Below, in pieces: positions 1 through 8,223 of a DNA stretch of 64,000 nt. Source of the DNA: Hoyosella subflava DQS3-9A1 (GTDB lineage: Bacteria > Actinomycetota > Actinomycetes > Mycobacteriales > Mycobacteriaceae); NCBI RefSeq assembly GCF_000214175.1, contig NC_015564.1, positions 3,410,001 through 3,474,000 of the forward strand, written 5' to 3'. The translations under genes and the position numbers were made by a program. The notes beneath the pieces are model-generated. The model saw nothing but the letters and a program-made list of their open reading frames with translations, made no database searches and was not told the DNA's origin. Positions within the stretch are counted from its first letter, which is position 1, and each line of letters starts with the position of its first letter.

Positions 1-1121
1 TCATCACCGAGAACTGACAGAATCGCCTCTGCCGCAGCGATTTTCATCTTTTCGGTGATTCGCCGCGCACCTGCGTCGAGTGCACCCTTGAACACGCCCG
101 GGAATGCGAGCACGTTGTTGATCTGGTTCGGGTAGTCGCTGCGTCCAGTTGCAACAACGGCCGCGTACTTTCGAGCGGTTTCGGGGTGAATCTCCGGATC
201 GGGGTTCGACAGCGCGAAGACAATGGAATTCGGTGCCATAGTCGCGATAATCGCCTCTGGAACCTTTCCGGCTGACACACCGAGGAACACATCTGCACCA
301 TCAAGTGCTTCTGCGACTCCGCCGCGGCGGCCAGTTGGATTCGTCCGCGCCGCGAGATCCTGTTTCACCCCGTTGAGGTCTGAACGCCCCGGCTCGACGA
401 TGCCTTTTGAGTCCACCACGATAACGTCGGTGATTCCGGCTGCGAGCAGGATGTTCGCGCATGCGACGCCGGCTGCTCCCGCGCCCGCGATGACGATCCG
501 CATGGGTGCAAGTTCACGGCCGAGTGCTCGCGCCGCGCCCGTCAGCGCGGCAAGCACGACAATGGCGGTTCCATGCTGGTCATCGTGCATGACCGGGCAA
601 TCGAGCGCCTCGATCACCCGCTGCTCGATCTCGAAGCATCGTGGCGCTGAGATGTCCTCGAGGTTGACCGCGCCGAACGAGGGGCGCAAACGGACCAGCG
701 TTTCGACGATTTCGTCGGGATCCTTCGTGTCGAGAACAAGCGGAATCGAGTTGAGTCCTGCAAATGACTTGAATAGCGCCGCTTTGCCTTCCATGACCGG
801 CAAAGACGCTTTGGGCCCGATGTCGCCGAGACCAAGCACAGCGCTGCCATCGCTGACAACCACGACGAGCCGACTGGTCCACGTGTACCGAGCAGCCAGA
901 GTCTCGTCGGCGGCGATTGCGCGGGAAACCTGTGCCACGCCGGGCGTGTATGCGATAGACAGCGCACGCTGGCTATCGAGAGGCGCTGTGATTTCTACTG
1001 AAAGCTTGCCCCCCTCGTGGCTCGAAAAGATCTCCTGTTCGGTGATCGGGCCCGGGCCAGTTGCTCCCTGGTTACCCGCATCACCACCGCGGGGGCGGTC
1101 CGCTTCCGAAACGGTGGACAC
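1..1121 (-). CDS. NAD(P)-dependent malic enzyme, 3' end cut by window edge
   Basis: Cytosolic enzyme that decarboxylates malate to pyruvate with reduction of NAD(P). About 373 codons are present from a GTG start at 1121, preceded by AGGAG about 8 nt upstream; the C-terminus runs off the left edge without a stop. The N-terminal malic domain shows the SIAYTPGVA region, GDIGPKASLPVMEGK with the expected catalytic lysine and the metal-site segment HDDQHGTA. The nucleotide-binding domain has a GAGAAG glycine loop. Length and order fit the short bacterial malic enzymes (about 390-400 aa), so probably only 15-30 residues are missing. It is transcribed away from the 447-nt gap that holds two palindromes, candidate operators for it. 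NAD versus NADP preference cannot be read here. Confidence 0.9.
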   Translation of the reverse strand, partial: MSTVSEADRPRGGDAGNQGATGPGPITEQEIFSSHEGGKLSVEITAPLDSQRALSIAYTPGVAQVSRAIAADETLAARYTWTSRLVVVVSDGSAVLGLGDIGPKASLPVMEGKAALFKSFAGLNSIPLVLDTKDPDEIVETLVRLRPSFGAVNLEDISAPRCFEIEQRVIEALDCPVMHDDQHGTAIVVLAALTGAARALGRELAPMRIVIAGAGAAGVACANILLAAGITDVIVVDSKGIVEPGRSDLNGVKQDLAARTNPTGRRGGVAEALDGADVFLGVSAGKVPEAIIATMAPNSIVFALSNPDPEIHPETARKYAAVVATGRSDYPNQINNVLAFPGVFKGALDAGARRITEKMKIAAAEAILSVLGD

Positions 1122-1568
1122 GTCAGCTACTCCTGCACAATTACGACCAGCACAACCGCAGCGGTTAGTGGTCTCTCCAACCCAAACCGGCAGACCGGTT
1201 TACGGCATATTGCGATCATTTGACACTACCCGCGTTACTTCACGGGTGTGCACTGGCCTGCCCGATGGCTGTTCTCGCTGCCTCTTCACTGAGTCTTCGC
1301 CGGCCCTAGCGAGGCCTAGACGAGTCGCGGCACAGGACAAATAAGGACCGGCCTCGGCGAGCGACGACGTGCCAGATGAGGGATCAACCCCGGGCCGCCA
1401 CTCTACGTGTCTGCCGCTTCACCACGGCGGTAGCTGTGGCGCAAGCATTCATAGTCTGCCACCGCCGCCGCCACCGGATCAACCTGGCAACTTCGCCGGT
1501 GCGGCACGTTGCGCGCCTCACAGCCACACCCCGTCACCGGTGAGCATGCGCTGAACAGGGGAACGCTG
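1122..1568. other. Intergenic region, no convincing gene
   Basis: This 447-nt stretch lies between the malic enzyme start and the end of the next minus-strand gene. Open frames here have poor codon use and no ribosome binding site. It contains two compact palindromes near the malic enzyme (1154-1166 and 1184-1201), a loose inverted repeat CGAGGCC (1310-1316) / GGCCTCG (1350-1356), and the 10-bp palindrome TCACCGGTGA (1534-1543). It probably holds the malic enzyme promoter and a terminator for the membrane protein gene at 1569. Confidence 0.6.
1154..1201. promoter_or_regulatory. Two adjacent palindromes, candidate operators of malic enzyme
   Basis: AACCGC-A-GCGGTT at 1154-1166 and AAACCGG-CAGA-CCGGTTT at 1184-1201 are perfect inverted repeats 33 and 63 nt upstream of the malic enzyme start. 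They share an AACCG half-site core. This spacing and similarity fit a paired binding site for a dimeric regulator; which one is unknown. Confidence 0.35.
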
Positions 1569-1907
1569 TCAGCTCCACCACTGCGCGAAGAGAACGACAC
1601 CCACTGTAGTGATAACGATCACGCTCCAGAGGAAAGCGAGCAGACCGCGGCTCCGGTCAGCGACAATTTGCGCGGCCACAGCAACCACCCCGCCAGTAAC
1701 GTGCCAGAAGACCGACGCTGATCCCGGTCCGGCGAGGCCGCGCTCAGGCGCATAATGGCTCACTACGACCACCACTATCGTTAGTACCGCGAGCCCCGCG
1801 GCAAGAGCCCCGGACAGGCCACGGAGCGCGCGGACGACCATCCCGTCGCGCGCGGCGACCGCACCCGGATGGTCGTACCTGTGCAAATTCTGCGTGTTCT
1901 CGTACAC
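1569..1907 (-). CDS. Small membrane protein, three predicted TM helices
   Basis: Unrecognised 112-aa protein. After about 28 hydrophilic residues it shows hydrophobic segments at about residues 30-50 (GLSGALAAGLAVLTIVVVVV), 65-83 and 90-108, so it should lie in the cytoplasmic membrane. The GTG start is 6 nt after the stop of the PHP gene with a GGGAGAG upstream, suggesting co-transcription and coupled translation. No catalytic motif is visible. Orthologues of similar size next to PHP-domain genes would be expected in related actinobacteria, but I cannot name the family. Confidence 0.7.
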   Translation of the reverse strand: MYENTQNLHRYDHPGAVAARDGMVVRALRGLSGALAAGLAVLTIVVVVVSHYAPERGLAGPGSASVFWHVTGGVVAVAAQIVADRSRGLLAFLWSVIVITTVGVVLFAQWWS

Positions 1908-1913
1908 GAACTT

Positions 1914-2777
1914 TCACTCTCCCACTACGACCTCTACGCCGGTGCCCGCGGAGACAATGGCATCGAGTTGAGCGGGAGCCGTCATGAAGGCGCCTAGCCT
2001 AACGTGCTTGTTCGCACCGTGATAGTCGGACGAGCCGGTCGTGATCAGCGAGTAGCGGTGCGCGATGTTTAGCAGAAGCTCGCGATCAGGCGCCGAGTGA
2101 TCTGGGTGATCGATCTCGAGCCCGGCGAGCGCGCCGCTCGCCGCGAGCTTTTCGATGTGCTCAAGGTCGACCAGTCGGCCCCGCGCACTTGCGCGGGCGT
2201 GGGCGAGGACGGGTACTCCACCAGCTTCTCGCACCATGGCGACCGCAGAGCCGAGATCGGTGTTCCGCATCGGCACGTAGTAAGGACCGCGGGGGGAAAG
2301 CAAGTGCTGAAAGGACTCCTGCACCGATGAGACGACGCCCGCTTCGGTGAGTGCCCTGGCCAGGTGTGGCCGCCCAATCGCTGGTCCCGCTTCCGAGAGA
2401 ATCCGTTCGGCGTCGATGGGGAGTCCGTCCGCCTGCATCCGTTCCGCCATCGTTGCGATACGTGCACGCCGCGCTTCGCGGAGCCGCTTCCGCTCGGCAG
2501 CAAGCGAAGGATGGTCCGGGTCGAATAGATATGCCAGCAAATGGACAGATACGGGATATCCGTCTTCTCCCCTGCCGACGCACGACATCTCCATGCCCCT
2601 GATCAGTACCATTCCAACTGGCAAGGCTGCGACAGCCTCTTCCCAGCCAGACGTCGTGTCGTGGTCAGTCAGTGCGAGCACGTCGATTCCGGCAGCAGCA
2701 GCATTCTCGATTAGCTGCGACGGGGAGTCTGTGCCATCCGACGCTGTCGTATGGGTGTGCAGATCGATGCGCGTCAT
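1914..2777 (-). CDS. PHP-domain phosphoesterase (TrpH/RNase AM type)
   Basis: 287-aa PHP-family metal-dependent phosphoesterase. The N-terminal metal motifs are visible: DLHTHTTASDGT near residue 5, ALTDHDT near 35, GMEMSC near 62, and the C-terminal DHPDHS and GSSDYHG segments. Size and motif order match the YciV/TrpH branch, whose characterised members remove 5' nucleotides from short RNAs or hydrolyse 3',5'-bisphosphonucleotides; the exact substrate here is inference. It is first of a pair with the membrane protein 6 nt downstream, and lies 25 nt after the SUFU-domain gene. Confidence 0.85.
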   Translation of the reverse strand: MTRIDLHTHTTASDGTDSPSQLIENAAAAGIDVLALTDHDTTSGWEEAVAALPVGMVLIRGMEMSCVGRGEDGYPVSVHLLAYLFDPDHPSLAAERKRLREARRARIATMAERMQADGLPIDAERILSEAGPAIGRPHLARALTEAGVVSSVQESFQHLLSPRGPYYVPMRNTDLGSAVAMVREAGGVPVLAHARASARGRLVDLEHIEKLAASGALAGLEIDHPDHSAPDRELLLNIAHRYSLITTGSSDYHGANKHVRLGAFMTAPAQLDAIVSAGTGVEVVVGE

Positions 2778-2802
2778 CTCCGCATCATCCCATTCCGCAC
2801 CG

Positions 2803-3387
2803 TCACGTCATCCGAACTGCAGATCGAGCGGGGTCAGTCGTGTCGATCGATGCCTCTGCCCAGGCTTCCCGCAGCGCCGACACGCCGCGCAGGCGCAGCC
2901 ACGCCGCCTCCGTCGGAGTAATCGGAACCGCATCGAAGAACTCGATAGGTGACATGGGCTCCGACAGCGTGAGCGGTTGCACCTCACTGCGTCCCAGGAC
3001 CACTGCGGTGAACGCGGAACCGGGCCACAACGGCTCACCCAGGTCGATGAGCGAATCTTCCGCGAGGATCAGTCCTTCCACGCCGGGCGAAGCGGCAATC
3101 ACGGCGAGCGGGCGAAGGACCTGGTCGGCCCCGCCGCGCAGCCGCATGACAACCTCCGCGCGAGGGCCACGCACCGGGTCCGCCATAAGGTCCGCAGGAT
3201 CGCCCATAGGTTGCTGGCTGCAGCCACACGTCGCGTAGTAAACGAGACCGCTTGGCGCGGGACCGAAGCGCAACACTTCGATTGGTTCTACGCCCAGGAA
3301 CGTCACCGACGCGCCCGCGGGTTCGCCGATCGCGAGTTCAGTTGTGATGTGAGCCCGCACTCGGGCTGGCAGATCACGCGCGGACAT
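2803..3387 (-). CDS. Suppressor-of-fused (SUFU) domain protein
   Basis: 194-aa protein resembling the bacterial SUFU-domain family: the segment around GLVYYATCGCSQQPM (residues 47-61) and the later VEGLILAEDSLIDLGEPLWPG-type region (about 104-123) are typical of actinobacterial members. The biochemical role of these stand-alone bacterial proteins is not established. The ATG start lies 3 nt after the TGA of the upstream stress-protein gene, so the two are likely translated from one transcript. Confidence 0.7.
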   Translation of the reverse strand: MSARDLPARVRAHITTELAIGEPAGASVTFLGVEPIEVLRFGPAPSGLVYYATCGCSQQPMGDPADLMADPVRGPRAEVVMRLRGGADQVLRPLAVIAASPGVEGLILAEDSLIDLGEPLWPGSAFTAVVLGRSEVQPLTLSEPMSPIEFFDAVPITPTEAAWLRLRGVSALREAWAEASIDTTDPARSAVRMT

Positions 3388-3390
3388 GGC

Positions 3391-3879
3391 TCAGTGGCCC
3401 TCCGCGAGCCGCGCGAGCAAGTCACGCCCGCGCTCCGCATTCGCCGGATTGCACAACACGTCGTAGCGGCCGGCTACGAGTTGCATCGTCGACTGAAAAT
3501 CGCGCTGCCCCCGCGAGGCGGCATATTGGACTGCCTGCATGACGACCCAAAAGAGAACGCCGAAGAATATTCCGGTGACGAGCGGCTCAAGCAACTGCCC
3601 GGTGAATATTCCGATGAGCAAACCAATAAAAACACCGATCCAGGCGCCGGTGACCACGGCACCACCGATCACGCGGGGCCAGTTCAGCCGACCGGTGACC
3701 CGCTCGACCTGCATGAGGTCGACTCCGACAATGGTGACGTCCTGCACTGGGAACTGCTGGTCAGACAGATAGTCAACCGCACGTTGGGCCTCAGCGTAGG
3801 TCGGGTACGCCCCGATTGGCCATCCAGTTGGCGGGGTGGGCAACCCAAACTTCTTCGCCCCGCTCAGCGGACTCGTCAT
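3391..3879 (-). CDS. General stress protein 17M-like membrane protein
   Basis: 162 aa from the ATG at 3879, chosen because GAGGAGAG lies just upstream; an in-frame extension to 3969 lacks such a site. Residues about 20-60 (IGAYPTYAEAQRAVDYLSDQQFP..VTIVGVDL) form the small alpha/beta domain seen in YflT/GSP17M-like proteins. Two glycine-rich hydrophobic helices follow (WIGVFIGLLIGIFTGQL and TGIFFGVLFWVVMQAVQYA), so the C-terminal half is membrane-embedded. A role in stress response is inferred from the family name only. It heads the short series GSP-SUFU-PHP-membrane protein. Confidence 0.75.
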   Translation of the reverse strand: MTSPLSGAKKFGLPTPPTGWPIGAYPTYAEAQRAVDYLSDQQFPVQDVTIVGVDLMQVERVTGRLNWPRVIGGAVVTGAWIGVFIGLLIGIFTGQLLEPLVTGIFFGVLFWVVMQAVQYAASRGQRDFQSTMQLVAGRYDVLCNPANAERGRDLLARLAEGH

Positions 3880-4086
3880 CGTCACTCTCCTCGAGGGTGA
3901 TGAGGTTTTCGGCCTGCCTGCACAGCACGGCCTGCCGTCCCGAATAGTTGCTTCTTCCCTATAACGCACAGCGCACGCGGTAAGTGCCGGACAGTGCTCA
4001 ACTGTGACTCTAATCCCACGCGTGACATCCGGATCTTCGGCGCAAAACCGTCAGATCAAGACCAATGGTACGGGGTAGTTCCTGAG

Positions 4087-4110
4087 AGTTGATCGCTCCG
4101 CGGATCAACT
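4087..4110. promoter_or_regulatory. 8-bp inverted repeat upstream of lytic transglycosylase
   Basis: AGTTGATC (4087-4094) and GATCAACT (4103-4110) are perfect inverted arms with an 8-nt spacer, 80 nt before the transglycosylase start and about 210 nt before the divergent stress protein. The dimensions suit a regulator operator or a 5' mRNA hairpin. No c-di-AMP riboswitch consensus, often found before such genes, is visible. Confidence 0.4.
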
Positions 4111-4189
4111 TGGTCAATCGGTGCGCACAACTCGGCAACGTGTATGTAAAGTTAGTCACGTTTTGACAACGAAGGTGAGGAATTCGCCA

Positions 4190-5407
4190 GTGCCGACGAA
4201 GAAGCGCCGCGACACGTCACGCAACCGCCGCAGCAGCGTTCTCGCGATGGCCGGACTGCTCCCAGCCGGGCTGTTCGGGGTTGCAGCAGCATCCGACCTA
4301 GAATCGTCCGATTCGGCCGCCCAGGCTGTACATGAGGTCGAGATCAGCCACGCGGCAGCAGCTGCCTACAACGACTCGACTGTTGGCATGGTGACGCCCG
4401 TGCTGCGAAACCCGACAGTGTTGCGCAGCCAACAGACGGTCGCAGCGGACGCGATTGCCCAGCAGGCAGGGGAGGAACTTCTTGAGGGCCTCAATCTCGC
4501 CGTGGGTGAGGCGCTGAACAATGTGACCGTCAATCTCGGGGCGTTCGCGATTCCCGCCGTGATGCTCGAGGCCTACAAGAAGGCTGCGGCTCAGATGGAG
4601 GCGCTGCGCCCATCGTGCGGCATCTCCTGGACCCTCCTTGCAGGTATCGGCCACGTTGAGTCGGGGCACGCATCTGGGGGCGCGGTTGACGTAAACGGGC
4701 GGACACTGCGTCCGATCCTGGGTCCGCGGCTGGATGGGACCACACCGAACACTGCCGTGATCCGTGATACCGACGGCGGCGAACTGGACGGCGACAGCCA
4801 GTTCGACCGCGCTGTGGGACCGATGCAGTTCATACCGAGCACGTGGCGGATGTACGCCACCGACGGCAACGGTGACGGCCAGGCAGATCCTCACAATGTC
4901 TACGACGCGACAGTCGCGGCAGCGAAGTACCTGTGCGACGCCGGCGGGGATCTCACCGTGGCCGGCAACCAGGAGCGAGCCATCCTGCGTTACAACGCAT
5001 CGCGCAGCTACCTGAATAACGTGCGGAACTGGGCAACCGCCTACGCGACGGGTGTACTTCCCACCCCGACCGACCTGCCGCCAGCCGGGGCGCTCCCCTG
5101 GGAGTTGCCAGATCCTTCAGCGGAGGCAGCTGCAGACCCGATGTCCTCGCTGATCGACGAGTTGCGACGCGGTGAGGATGGCGAGCTCGACGACAGGGAC
5201 GAGGACGAGGCCCGCGATGAGGACCGCCCACGAAACCCACTCGACGAGCTGGCCGAGATGCTTCCGCCGCCGCCTCAGGTCCCATGCGTGATCTTCTGCG
5301 CGCCGCAGCCCGGGCCGGATCAGGGCGACGAGGGTGCACCGCCTCCACCGCCACCCTCGCTGCCTGAGATTCCCGGTCTCCCGGACCTCCGGCTCCCGTT
5401 CCCGTGA
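4190..5407 (+). CDS. Secreted lytic murein transglycosylase
   Basis: 405-aa exported peptidoglycan-cleaving enzyme. The GTG at 4190 follows GGTGAGG and gives a basic N-terminus (PTKKRRDTSRNRRSS) then a hydrophobic stretch ending near ALA-type residues at about 30-35, a signal peptide. The lysozyme-like domain runs from about residue 135 to 285: SWTLLAGIGHVESGH contains the catalytic glutamate, followed by DRAVGPMQFIPSTW and RYNASRSYLNNV. GNGDGQADPHNVYDA looks like a calcium loop of SLT_2 proteins. The tail after residue 310 is acidic, then proline-rich, and may span the wall. It corresponds in position and type to Rv1230c. Role: cell-wall turnover. Confidence 0.88.
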   Translation: MPTKKRRDTSRNRRSSVLAMAGLLPAGLFGVAAASDLESSDSAAQAVHEVEISHAAAAAYNDSTVGMVTPVLRNPTVLRSQQTVAADAIAQQAGEELLEGLNLAVGEALNNVTVNLGAFAIPAVMLEAYKKAAAQMEALRPSCGISWTLLAGIGHVESGHASGGAVDVNGRTLRPILGPRLDGTTPNTAVIRDTDGGELDGDSQFDRAVGPMQFIPSTWRMYATDGNGDGQADPHNVYDATVAAAKYLCDAGGDLTVAGNQERAILRYNASRSYLNNVRNWATAYATGVLPTPTDLPPAGALPWELPDPSAEAAADPMSSLIDELRRGEDGELDDRDEDEARDEDRPRNPLDELAEMLPPPPQVPCVIFCAPQPGPDQGDEGAPPPPPPSLPEIPGLPDLRLPFP

Positions 5408-5414
5408 TAGGAAT

Positions 5415-5456
5415 CCGCCCCCAGCTGACACGCAAGTCGTCGCATGCTGGGGGCGG
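5415..5456 (+). terminator. 11-bp stem hairpin between transglycosylase and mrp
   Basis: CCGCCCCCAGC (5415-5425) pairs perfectly with GCTGGGGGCGG (5446-5456) around a 20-nt loop, 8 nt after the transglycosylase stop. It lacks a U-tract, so termination would be imperfect. Its 3' arm carries the only G-rich sequence before mrp (start 5469) and could mask the mrp ribosome binding site. Confidence 0.5.
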
Positions 5457-5468
5457 CGCCTATGATCG

Positions 5469-6614
5469 ATGGTGATGTCCCAACTTACTGAATCGGCCAT
5501 CCGGTCAGCGCTTGCCCGGGTGCAAGACCCCGAGATCCGCAAGCCCATAACTGAACTTGGCATGGTGAAAAGCATCGACATCACCGATGAGGGTGATGTC
5601 GCGATTGGCATATACCTCACGGTGTCCGGGTGCCCGATGCGTTCTGAAATCGAGAACCGCGTGTCATCGGCTGCAGCGGATGTTCCGGGAGTGCGCGATG
5701 TGAGCGTCACGCTCGACGTCATGGACGACGAGCAGCGCAGCGAGCTGCGAAAGAAGCTCCGCGGTGACTCCGCGGAGCCGGTCATTCCTTTCGCTCAGCC
5801 GAACTCACTTACGCGCGTGTACGCGGTCGCCTCCGGAAAGGGTGGCGTCGGAAAGTCCAGCGTCACCGTCAACCTCGCCGCAGCGCTGGCGGCACGGGGA
5901 CTGTCAGTGGGCGTGCTAGACGCCGATATTTACGGACATTCGATCCCGCGCATGCTTGGGACTGACGCGAAACCAACACAAGTTGAGCGGATGATCCTGC
6001 CGCCCATCTCGCATGAGGTGAAGCTCATCTCGATCGCTCAGTTCACCACTGGCAACGTTCCAGTGGTGTGGCGGGGGCCAATGCTGCATCGTGCATTGCA
6101 GCAGTTTCTTGCCGACGTATTCTGGGGTGATCTGGACGTCCTCTTGCTCGACTTGCCGCCCGGCACCGGGGACATTGCGATTTCTGTCGCACAACTGATC
6201 CCTGGCGCTGAAATCCTCGTTGTCACTACCCCGCAGCAGGCAGCTGCAGAAGTGGCGGAACGCGCGGGCGCCATCGCTTTGCAGACGCGGCAACGCGTCG
6301 CTGGTGTCATCGAGAACATGTCGTGGCTCGAACTAGCTGACGGCACGCGTATGGATGTGTTCGGTTCCGGCGGCGGCCAAGTAGTGGCGGACCGGCTGAC
6401 GCAATCCATCGGTGCGAACGTGCCGCTACTCGGCCAGGTGCCCCTCGATCCCGCGATCCGGGAAGGCGGCGACGCCGGAATGCCGATCGTGCTGAGCCAT
6501 CCCGACTCTGCGGCCGGTGAGGCTCTACTCGCCATCGCCGAGAAACTCGCCGTACGCGAGCGCGGGCTCGCAGGGATGTCACTGGGCATCGACACCACGC
6601 GACATCTGCGCTGA
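5469..6614 (+). CDS. mrp: Mrp/ApbC-type Fe-S cluster carrier ATPase
   Basis: 381-aa P-loop ATPase that carries or assembles Fe-S clusters in the cytosol. The N-terminal 85 residues form a MIP18/DUF59 domain (RVQDPEIRKPITELGMV, VSGCPMRSEIENRV with its conserved Cys). The deviant Walker A GKGGVGKSSVT lies near residue 123, followed by VLDADIYGHSIPRML and LLDLPPGTGD. Start uncertain: ATG codons at 5469 and 5475 are both in frame and the nearest G-rich element sits inside the upstream hairpin. It is the counterpart of Rv1229c, which also neighbours the lytic transglycosylase gene. The downstream esterase starts 37 nt after its stop. Confidence 0.92.
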   Translation: MVMSQLTESAIRSALARVQDPEIRKPITELGMVKSIDITDEGDVAIGIYLTVSGCPMRSEIENRVSSAAADVPGVRDVSVTLDVMDDEQRSELRKKLRGDSAEPVIPFAQPNSLTRVYAVASGKGGVGKSSVTVNLAAALAARGLSVGVLDADIYGHSIPRMLGTDAKPTQVERMILPPISHEVKLISIAQFTTGNVPVVWRGPMLHRALQQFLADVFWGDLDVLLLDLPPGTGDIAISVAQLIPGAEILVVTTPQQAAAEVAERAGAIALQTRQRVAGVIENMSWLELADGTRMDVFGSGGGQVVADRLTQSIGANVPLLGQVPLDPAIREGGDAGMPIVLSHPDSAAGEALLAIAEKLAVRERGLAGMSLGIDTTRHLR

Positions 6615-6651
6615 CCAAACACCGCGGGGCAGCCAGGAAGGGAGGGTCACG

Positions 6652-7677
6652 GTGCAGGCCGAAAGAATCCCCTATGACGATCCTTCGGAGGCTGCGCCTG
6701 CTGCGGATGCGGAGGGCCGCGCTTTCACCGTGCACCATGGTCCACCGAGTGCGCGCTCGCGGCTGATCTGGTGGTGTACGTGGTTGTTTGTGAGGCCCCT
6801 CTTCCTGCTGTGGCCGCTAGGGGTGCTCGGCTTCTCGCTGATCGTCGCGCTGTCGGGACGCGTTGACCGTCGTTTGACCGCGCGCGGTAAATCATCACGG
6901 TGCACATACACGCCAGCTGAACTGGGCGGCTGCCCTGCGGAATGGGTGTCACCCCGGAACTCGCGACTCACAGCGAACCGTCCGGTCATCCTGTACCTGC
7001 ACGGCGGCGGGTTCTATTTCGGCGGCCTGGGGACGCACCGCCCGATCTGCACCGCGCTGGCTCTGGCGGTTGATGCCGATGTGGTGTCAGTCGCGTACCG
7101 GCAACTGCCGGACGGCGGTGTGGGCACATCGGTCGCCGACGCCATCAAAGCGTACGAGGAGCTCAACCAGACGGCGCGGCCGACGCGCAAGATCTTTGTG
7201 GCGGGCGACTCCGCGGGCGGCTACCTCACGATGAAGGTAGGGGAACTCGCCGCTCGGCGGAACCTGCACGTTCCGGACGGGCTCATCGGGTTTTCTCCGC
7301 TGCTGTCGATGTTCCCCGAGCGCTACCACGTGGCCCGGCCAGCGAAGGACGCGTACCTTCCAGCCAGGCGGGTCGTACGCGTCCGGCGGCATTGGCTGTC
7401 CGGAGATGTGCCCGTCGAGGGCGTCCTGTCCCCGCTGCACGCTTCAGACCTCATCACCTCGCCGGTGTTCCTCACCGCCGCGCACAATGAACTCCTTGCC
7501 ACGGACATCTACGAGTTCGGCCGTGAACTGCACCGCCGCGGGGTGCGCGTCGAGGTTCATGCATGGATTCAGCAGCTCCATGCTTTTCCAGCCATGGTGT
7601 ACTTGGTGCCCGAGGCTCAGCACGCGGTCGACGAAACCGCAGCCTTTGTCAGGTCAATTGTTCACCAGGAACGATAG
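6652..7677 (+). CDS. Alpha/beta hydrolase, HSL-type esterase/lipase
   Basis: 341 aa from a GTG at 6652 preceded by AAGGGAGGG; a longer frame would run into mrp. A hydrophobic segment around residues 45-70 (WWCTWLFVRPLFLLWPLGVLGFSLIVAL) suggests a membrane anchor. The oxyanion motif HGGGFYFGG (about 115) and nucleophile GDSAGG (about 187) define the hormone-sensitive-lipase-like family IV; the acid and histidine fit the C-terminal AHNELLATD and LHAFP regions. Substrates are probably short-chain esters, by family only. Its 3' end overlaps the tiny convergent ORF at 7654-7743. Confidence 0.85.
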   Translation: MQAERIPYDDPSEAAPAADAEGRAFTVHHGPPSARSRLIWWCTWLFVRPLFLLWPLGVLGFSLIVALSGRVDRRLTARGKSSRCTYTPAELGGCPAEWVSPRNSRLTANRPVILYLHGGGFYFGGLGTHRPICTALALAVDADVVSVAYRQLPDGGVGTSVADAIKAYEELNQTARPTRKIFVAGDSAGGYLTMKVGELAARRNLHVPDGLIGFSPLLSMFPERYHVARPAKDAYLPARRVVRVRRHWLSGDVPVEGVLSPLHASDLITSPVFLTAAHNELLATDIYEFGRELHRRGVRVEVHAWIQQLHAFPAMVYLVPEAQHAVDETAAFVRSIVHQER

Positions 7678-7743
7678 GACAGACAGCACTACCACGAGTG
7701 ACACGAGCACAGCCCACACCATAAGCAACCGGTTGTTCTGCAT
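7654..7743 (-). CDS. Putative 29-aa single-TM protein following tatB
   Basis: The ATG at 7743 lies one base after the tatB TGA. The frame reads MQNNRLLMVWAVLVSLVV then VLSVLSFLVNN and stops at 7654. Only the first few residues are polar; the rest is one hydrophobic helix of about 20 residues. Reinitiation after tatB is plausible although no separate ribosome binding site is visible. It overlaps the 3' end of the convergent esterase gene by 24 nt. Real coding is uncertain because of its size; a membrane helper of TatB or an unrelated microprotein are both possible. Confidence 0.35.
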   Translation of the reverse strand: MQNNRLLMVWAVLVSLVVVLSVLSFLVNN

Positions 7744-7744
7744 A

Positions 7745-8164
7745 TCACGTCGCATCCGTGTCGATGGGTGGTTTTTCATTCATGCTGAGAGGTGATTTCT
7801 CTGGATTCATCTCAGGCTTGCTGCCGCCCGGTTTCCCGCCCGACGAACCAGAGGGTGCCTGACTTGGGGAGTCGAAGTTTCCGGTGAAAATCGAGTCATC
7901 ACCGTCGAGCAAATGCTTCGTTACTGCTGCCCGCGGCGACATGTTGCGAAGGTTCCGCAACTCGTTGAGAGGCTCACGGAAATCGTCGAAATCGGTACCC
8001 ATCTCGTCACGGATCTGTTTGCTTGCACCGGCGACATAGTCGCGTGCCTGACGCAACGCGCGAGCGGTCCAAGTCATGGCGCCAGGGAGCCGCTCAGGTC
8101 CCAGGATGACAAGGGCGGCGACCATGAGAATGAAGATCTCGCCCCAACCGATGTTGCTGAACAC
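7745..8164 (-). CDS. tatB: Sec-independent translocase subunit TatB
   Basis: 139-aa component of the twin-arginine export complex, which recognises folded cargo with TatC in the cytoplasmic membrane. It has the typical architecture: N-terminal TM helix with [27 protein letters not shown] (residues 1-28, conserved Glu and Gly-Pro hinge), an amphipathic helix to about residue 60, and a polar, Ser/Gly/Pro-rich C-terminal tail. It lies after htrA as in M. tuberculosis (Rv1224 after Rv1223). The gap of 59 nt to htrA holds two small hairpins (8177-8189 and 8202-8215). Confidence 0.93.
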   Translation of the reverse strand: MFSNIGWGEIFILMVAALVILGPERLPGAMTWTARALRQARDYVAGASKQIRDEMGTDFDDFREPLNELRNLRNMSPRAAVTKHLLDGDDSIFTGNFDSPSQAPSGSSGGKPGGSKPEMNPEKSPLSMNEKPPIDTDAT

Positions 8165-8223
8165 GTTGCTAGCTTACTTGCTTCGCAAGAAGAACGAACG
8201 CCAAGCGGGAGCTTGCCCACTCC

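Noticed and set aside
223-1344. 373-aa open frame on plus strand opposite malic enzyme
   Set aside because: It lies antisense to a clear malic enzyme frame, has low-complexity Ser/Arg/Ala composition and no family motif.
3970-4189. c-di-AMP (ydaO) riboswitch before the lytic transglycosylase
   Set aside because: None of the conserved junction sequences could be found; only a simple dyad is present.
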